From the NCBI GenBank assembly GCA_902810745.1, contig CADDYW010000008.1:1-64000 (forward strand): a DNA stretch of 64,000 nucleotides. The letters are read 5' to 3'. Within the stretch, counting starts at the first letter, position 1, and each line of letters begins with the position of its first letter. A program made the translations under genes and the position numbers. This document shows, piece by piece, positions 59,505-64,000 of this stretch. The stretch is from Chloroflexota bacterium. Its GTDB lineage: Bacteria > Chloroflexota > UBA6077 > FW602-bin22 > CADDYW01. The notes under the pieces are model-generated. The model ran no database searches, had not been told where the DNA came from, and saw only the letters and a list, made by a program, of their open reading frames with translations.

Positions 59505-60476
59505 ATGAATGCACCACGGTCGATGTCGAACGTGAAAGTCAGCGTTCTGATGATCACCTACAACCACGTTCGTTTTGTTGCCCAGGCCATCGAAAGCGTT
59601 CTGGCGCAGAAGACCAGCTTCGCCTACGAGCTCGTCATCGGTGAAGATTGCTCGGTCGACGGGACCCGCGACGTGGTCCGGACGTATCAGGACCGCTATC
59701 CTGACGTGATCCGTGCGCTGCTACGAGACAGGAATCTCGGCATGATGGATAACCTGATCCAGACCCACTGCGAGTGCCGCGGCCAGTACGTCGCGCTGCT
59801 CGAAGGTGATGATTTCTGGACTACCCCCGACAAGCTGCAGGTCCAGGCAGACTACCTCGACGAGCACCCCGCGTGTGCGATCTGCTTTCACGCGAACTCT
59901 ATCCAGTATGAGGACGGACGTCCACCACGCACCTATCTCCCACCTGGGCGGCGCGCGGAGTACAGCATCGAAGACCTCCTCGTCTCCGATCTCATGTACA
60001 CCTGCTCGGTGATGTACCGTCGGGGTCTCTTCGGCGAGTTTCCAGCCTGGTTCCGTGACCTACCAATGGGCGACTGGCCACTTCACCTTCTCAATGCCCA
60101 GCACGGACAGATCGGCTACATCGATCGCGTTATGTCCACCTACCGCGTTCATCCGGGCGGACTCTGGTCTCGTCTTGGCCGGGTCGAACGCTTGCACTGG
60201 GAGATCCGCGCCTACGAGCTTTTCGCTCGTCACCTCGAACCAAAATACCGCCCCGCGATCCGATCAATGATCGGACGGCGCTACTATCGTCTGGCCGTCG
60301 AGCACGCATCGCGGGGCGAGGTCGTGCAGGCGATCGCCTGCGTTCGGAAGTCGCTGACCGCCTGCCCGTTGAACCGGGAGATCAGGGCTTCCGAGTGGGG
60401 CGGTCTGCTGCTCATTCCATTGAAAAAGGTGTTGCTGAGCCATGGCTCGCCAATCAATCGCCCAGGCAGCGGCTGA
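59505..60476 (+). CDS. GT2 family glycosyltransferase
   Basis: A 323-residue GT-A enzyme: KVSVLMITYNHVRFVAQAIESVLAQ, VIGEDCSVDGTRDV, ALLEGDDFWTTPDKL (metal site), and STYRVHPGGLWS. It lacks membrane helices. The last 35 nt overlap the next gene, an unusually long overlap, so the two are likely coupled. Confidence 0.85.
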   Translation: MNAPRSMSNVKVSVLMITYNHVRFVAQAIESVLAQKTSFAYELVIGEDCSVDGTRDVVRTYQDRYPDVIRALLRDRNLGMMDNLIQTHCECRGQYVALLEGDDFWTTPDKLQVQADYLDEHPACAICFHANSIQYEDGRPPRTYLPPGRRAEYSIEDLLVSDLMYTCSVMYRRGLFGEFPAWFRDLPMGDWPLHLLNAQHGQIGYIDRVMSTYRVHPGGLWSRLGRVERLHWEIRAYELFARHLEPKYRPAIRSMIGRRYYRLAVEHASRGEVVQAIACVRKSLTACPLNREIRASEWGGLLLIPLKKVLLSHGSPINRPGSG

Positions 60477-61869
60477 AAGCGGTCGCGGCGCTCGGGTGAC
60501 GGTCGCAGGGAGACGAATTCCGACGAAGGAGGTAACGTTCCACCCACACTCGTTCGGCGATCCCGATGGAAGACTGTTCCAGTGGAAAGACGCTCTCTAC
60601 CGTGGAATCAGCCATCGACAGGAGCCGTTGTTCTCGCGTCTGTTCGACGAGGGGCTGATCAGCGCGCTCGTCGAGCGCGGCTTGCTCGTCGAGTCCGAGG
60701 TAGCGCCGCTGATGCTGGACGGCTACGCCATGGTTCTTCGACATCGGTTGATTCCCTTCGTCTCGTATCCCGAGGAGTGGCCACCCGCGATGCTACGGGA
60801 CGCCGCGATCGCCATTCTGGATCTCGCCGTCGAGCTTGCCGTCCGGGGCCTGAGTCTGAAAGACGGGCATCCCTGGAATGTCGTCTTCGACGCGTGCCAC
60901 CCCGTTTACGTGGACATCACCTCCATCGTACCGCTCGACGATCAGCCGGTCTGGCCCGCGTACGACTCCTTCTGCCGATTCGCGTTCCGGCCGCTTCTCC
61001 TCATGGCTCGTGGCCACGAGCGAATCGCCCGGCGTCTCCTTCCTGAGCACGAGGGCGTCAGTGAATCGGAGCTCCGCGCGCTCACCCGTGGCTCGGGCCT
61101 GCCGCTCATCGGCCTGGCGCTGCGGCGGGTTGCGCGAGGCTACCAGACGATGCGCGTCCAGTCCATTGGCCGCCTGCGGTACCGCGAGCCTGATCCGCGG
61201 CAGCGTATCGCCTTCCTCAATCAAACACGCAAACAGATCGAAGCGATCACCTTTCCCGGCTCTCCTGACACCTTTCTCGAGGCGCTGAACCCGTTCGCGC
61301 ACGATAGCTGGGCTCTGAAACGTCTCGAGCTCGAAAGAATCCTGGACGAGATCCACCCCGAATCGGTTGTGGACGTCGGAAGCGAGGCAGGGTGGGCCGC
61401 GAGAACCGCGGCACGCGCGGGAAGTAAGGTCATCGCCCTCTGTACGGACTCGCGCAGTGCCACGCAGCTCTACTACGACGCGCGGGGTAGTTCCCTCCCC
61501 ATTCTCCCGCTGGTGATGGACTTCACCGACCCAACCCCCTCGCGGGGAATCGACGGTCACTGGGCTATCGCCGCGACTGAGAGACTACGCGGTGATCTCG
61601 TGGTGGCCTCGAGCAGGGTAGTCCGAAGGGCATGGGAGCGTGGCCTCACGGTCGATCAGATCGTCAACGGTCTCGCCGCCTTCGCACGCCGGTGGATACT
61701 GGTCGAGATCGGACCGGTCGAGCGTCACGATGGGCCGCTGCCGGTAACCGGCGACCGCCCGCCGTACACTGCCGACTCCTTCGCCGAATCGCTGCGCCGG
61801 CGCTTCAGTCGCGTCGATTCCCTGCCAACGCACCAGGAGGGACGGGTACACCTTCTATGCGCCACCTGA
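60442..61869 (+). CDS. Two-domain protein: kinase-like fold plus methyltransferase-like domain
   Basis: A 475-residue protein. The N-terminal 200 residues show an LKDGHPWNVVFD segment followed by PVYVDITSIVP. This resembles the catalytic-loop (D-x-x-x-x-N) and DFG regions of kinase/aminoglycoside-phosphotransferase folds. The C-terminal part has SVVDVGSEAGWAARTAARAGSKVIALCTDS, a SAM-binding Rossmann start. It may phosphorylate and methylate a glycan end, the known way some ABC-exported chains are terminated; here this is inference. It is placed after the exporter genes. Confidence 0.5.
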   Translation: MARQSIAQAAAESGRGARVTVAGRRIPTKEVTFHPHSFGDPDGRLFQWKDALYRGISHRQEPLFSRLFDEGLISALVERGLLVESEVAPLMLDGYAMVLRHRLIPFVSYPEEWPPAMLRDAAIAILDLAVELAVRGLSLKDGHPWNVVFDACHPVYVDITSIVPLDDQPVWPAYDSFCRFAFRPLLLMARGHERIARRLLPEHEGVSESELRALTRGSGLPLIGLALRRVARGYQTMRVQSIGRLRYREPDPRQRIAFLNQTRKQIEAITFPGSPDTFLEALNPFAHDSWALKRLELERILDEIHPESVVDVGSEAGWAARTAARAGSKVIALCTDSRSATQLYYDARGSSLPILPLVMDFTDPTPSRGIDGHWAIAATERLRGDLVVASSRVVRRAWERGLTVDQIVNGLAAFARRWILVEIGPVERHDGPLPVTGDRPPYTADSFAESLRRRFSRVDSLPTHQEGRVHLLCAT

Positions 61870-63569
61870 ACGACACGACGGTGCAGGTCAATCGATCGCT
61901 CGCTGGGGCGGCTCCTGGTGAACCCGATGCCAGACCGCTTGTCTCGGCGATCATCATCTTCTGGAATGCCGAACAGTTCATCCAGGAGGCGATCGAAAGC
62001 GTCATTGCCCAGACGTACGATCGCTGGGAGCTCATCCTGGTTGACGACGGCTCGACCGACGCATCCTCCGAGATCGCGACCCGCTACGCCCAGCGCTACC
62101 CGGATCGCGTGCGATACGTCGAGCACGAGGGGCACCAGAACCGCGGGATGAGCGCGTCGCGCAACCTGGGCATTCAAAGAAGCCACGGCAAGTACATCGC
62201 CTTTCTCGACGCCGACGACGTCTGGCTGCCCACGACCCTTGCCGAGCAGGTCGCCTTGCTCGAAGCTCACCCGGAGGCGGCGATGGTGTACGGTCCGGTC
62301 GAGCGCTGGCATAGCTGGACCGGGGAGCCAGGGGATATCGCACGCGACCACGTCGAAAAGCTCGGCCTCGAGCCGAACCGATTAGTCAAGCCGCCGACAC
62401 TGCTCGCCCTCTTCCTGCGAAATGAAGGTGCCAAGCCCTCTGGCCCGATGGTGCGCCGCGACGTCGTCGAGCGAGTCGGGGGGTTCGAGGAAACGTTCCG
62501 AGGCCGATACGAGGACCAGGTGTTTTGCGCCAAGATCTGCCTGGAATATCCCGTCTACGTCGCGGACCGCTGCTGGTACCGCTATCGCCGACATCCCGCC
62601 TCCTGCTGCTCGGCCGAGCGCGACGGTCAGGGCGACGTCGCGTATCGTGCCGCCAGGCTAAAGTTCCTACGCTGGCTCGCGGGTTACCTCGGGGATCGAC
62701 AGGTTCAGCACCCCGACGTCCGCCGAGCACTCCGAAACGAGTTTTGGAGGATTCGCGCTCCGAGGATCTATCATCTCCTCGAGCTCGTCTATCGTCTCAC
62801 CGTGCAATCGAGCCGTCTGGCGCGGAGCGGCGCGCGAAGGATGATTCCAGCCCCGATCCGGGCCTGGCTCTGGGCACGCTGGCGCGGAAACGAGTACGTT
62901 CCGCCGGTTGGCTGGGTACGCTTCGGAAGCTTGCGGCGCCTTACTCCCATCAGTCGCCGCTGGGGTTTCGATCGCGGTCTGCCCGTCGATCGGTACTACA
63001 TCGAGCGCTTCCTCGACGCCCATCGCGCGGATATCCGCGGACACGTGCTCGAGATCGGCGACGATACCTATACGACCCGGTTCGGAGGCAGCCGGGTGAC
63101 GAAGAGCGACGTGCTCCACGTTACCGATCACACGCCGAAGACGACGATCCTGGCGGACCTCACCTGCGCCGACGAGATCTCAAGCGACATCTTCGACTGC
63201 ATCATCCTCACTCAGACACTGCCCTTCATCTACGACGTACGGCTCGCGGTGCAGACGATCTTTCGCATCCTGAAGCCCGGTGGAGTAGTGCTGGCAACCC
63301 TGCCGGGGATCACACGGATCAGCCGTTCAGACATGACGCGGTGGGGACATTACTGGAGCTTTACGAGCCTCTCGGCGCGACGTCTGTTCGAAGAAGCGTT
63401 CCCGCGCCCCGCTATCGCCTGTGAAGCTCACGGGAATGTTCTGGCCGCGACCGCGTTCCTGTATGGGCTTACCGCTGGCGAGCTGAGCACGCGCGAGCTT
63501 GACGAACACGATCCCGATTACGAGCTCCTGATCACCGTCCGCGCCGTCAAACCCGAGCAGGTGCCGTGA
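61857..63569 (+). CDS. Fusion of GT2 glycosyltransferase and SAM methyltransferase
   Basis: A 570-residue protein. Residues about 28-260 form a GT-A domain (SAIIIFWNAEQFIQEAIES, ILVDDGSTDASSEI, AFLDADDVWLP). After a basic linker, residues about 390-560 form a methyltransferase-like domain (VLEIGDDTYTTRFG, ILADLTCADEIS, FDCIILTQTLPFIYD, FRILKPGGVVLATLPG). The GD-D loop is atypical for SAM binding. The ATG overlaps the previous gene by 13 nt and its ribosome-binding site is weak. Fusion suggests transfer and modification of one sugar. Confidence 0.75.
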   Translation: MRHLNDTTVQVNRSLAGAAPGEPDARPLVSAIIIFWNAEQFIQEAIESVIAQTYDRWELILVDDGSTDASSEIATRYAQRYPDRVRYVEHEGHQNRGMSASRNLGIQRSHGKYIAFLDADDVWLPTTLAEQVALLEAHPEAAMVYGPVERWHSWTGEPGDIARDHVEKLGLEPNRLVKPPTLLALFLRNEGAKPSGPMVRRDVVERVGGFEETFRGRYEDQVFCAKICLEYPVYVADRCWYRYRRHPASCCSAERDGQGDVAYRAARLKFLRWLAGYLGDRQVQHPDVRRALRNEFWRIRAPRIYHLLELVYRLTVQSSRLARSGARRMIPAPIRAWLWARWRGNEYVPPVGWVRFGSLRRLTPISRRWGFDRGLPVDRYYIERFLDAHRADIRGHVLEIGDDTYTTRFGGSRVTKSDVLHVTDHTPKTTILADLTCADEISSDIFDCIILTQTLPFIYDVRLAVQTIFRILKPGGVVLATLPGITRISRSDMTRWGHYWSFTSLSARRLFEEAFPRPAIACEAHGNVLAATAFLYGLTAGELSTRELDEHDPDYELLITVRAVKPEQVP

Positions 63570-64000
63570 GAGTACCCGTTCCTGCCCTTGCGCGGCCGCT
63601 GGCCGCCGTCGTTCGTCGTCGCGTCTTTGGCACCGCGCTCATCTTGCTCTACCACCGTGTCGCCGACCTGTCGTCGGATCCGTTTCAACTCGCCGTCACA
63701 CCTCGGCACTTCGCCGAGCACCTGGAGGTCCTTCGGGCAGTCTGCACGCCGGTCACGCTGGCCGACCTCGATCGAAACCCGATCACGGGGCGTGCCCCGC
63801 GACGCCCGATCGCGGTGACATTCGACGATGGCTACGCCGATATCCTGGAGCAGGCCAAACCTCTTCTCGAGCAGTTCGATATCCCGGCCACTGTCTTCGT
63901 AACCAGCGGCTACCTCGGAAGCGCGTCCGGATTCTGGTGGGATGAGCTCGCGGACGCGATCCTGGGGACGGCCATAGTGCCATCCCAGCTCGAGCTGATC
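63566..64000 (+). CDS. Polysaccharide deacetylase, 5' part (runs off the window)
   Basis: A GTG overlapping the previous stop (GTGA) opens a frame that stays open to the last base, at least 145 codons. It reads ALILLYHRVAD, FAEHLEVL, then PIAVTFDDGYADILEQA and IPATVFVTSGYLGS. TFDDGY (85-90) is the NodB-homology metal/catalytic motif of carbohydrate esterase family 4. It would remove N- or O-acetyl groups from the polymer. The remainder lies outside the window. Confidence 0.8.
   Translation, partial: MRVPVPALARPLAAVVRRRVFGTALILLYHRVADLSSDPFQLAVTPRHFAEHLEVLRAVCTPVTLADLDRNPITGRAPRRPIAVTFDDGYADILEQAKPLLEQFDIPATVFVTSGYLGSASGFWWDELADAILGTAIVPSQLELI

Overview
The window is about 64 kb of high-GC bacterial chromosome with densely packed genes. 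The gene set points to a Chloroflexota (Thermomicrobia-like) bacterium. Evidence includes a class II (B12-dependent) ribonucleotide reductase, a pyruvate-type ferredoxin oxidoreductase with a fused gamma-delta subunit, a GerW-like gene in a two-gene pair, DUF3500 and DUF4342 proteins, a bacterial eRF1-like (baeRF) protein, tandem-domain UspA, and heavy use of GTG starts. This placement is an inference from gene content; no rRNA or phylogenetic marker is present. I found no tRNA, rRNA, CRISPR, insertion sequence or prophage.

Region 1 (1-5.8 kb) holds ordinary metabolic and hypothetical genes: a glutaryl-CoA-dehydrogenase-like acyl-CoA dehydrogenase, a zincin, an enolase-superfamily enzyme, the GerW-like pair, a methyltransferase remnant, DUF3500 and a mini ferritin-like protein. 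Region 2 (6.2-11.0 kb) is one operon for a redox complex: membrane protein, molybdopterin oxidoreductase, four-cluster Fe-S protein, Rieske protein and a small membrane protein. Region 3 (11.3-25.4 kb) is enriched in stress and energy genes: UspA, baeRF, NrdJ, an HPF-like hibernation factor, a site-2 protease with CBS domains, 2-oxoacid:ferredoxin oxidoreductase, Hsp20, and two response regulators that lack the phospho-acceptor aspartate. Several of these genes share an upstream 16-bp motif, GTWACCYCGYGTWWAC, so a common stress regulon is likely. A hairpin-rich non-coding stretch between HPF and the protease may encode a structured RNA.

Region 4 (25.4-64 kb, running off the end) is a large polysaccharide locus read entirely on the + strand. 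It opens with an AT-richer leader and a NusG/RfaH-type antiterminator. It continues with glycosyltransferases, a CDP-glucose pyrophosphorylase, sugar epimerases/reductases, three zinc-finger C-methyltransferase homologues, an aminotransferase, a FemAB-like acyltransferase, a Wzx-type flippase, and a Wzm/Wzt ABC exporter whose Wzt carries a substrate-recognition domain. It also holds four carbohydrate-active-looking proteins of different folds and a truncated polysaccharide deacetylase at the edge. Many junctions are ATGA/GTGA overlaps, so the locus is translationally coupled and plausibly protected from polarity by the antiterminator. A GT4 glycosyltransferase appears split into a C-terminal half (45.3 kb) and an N-terminal half (50.3 kb) in reversed order. 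A dispersed palindromic repeat lies beside the first half.
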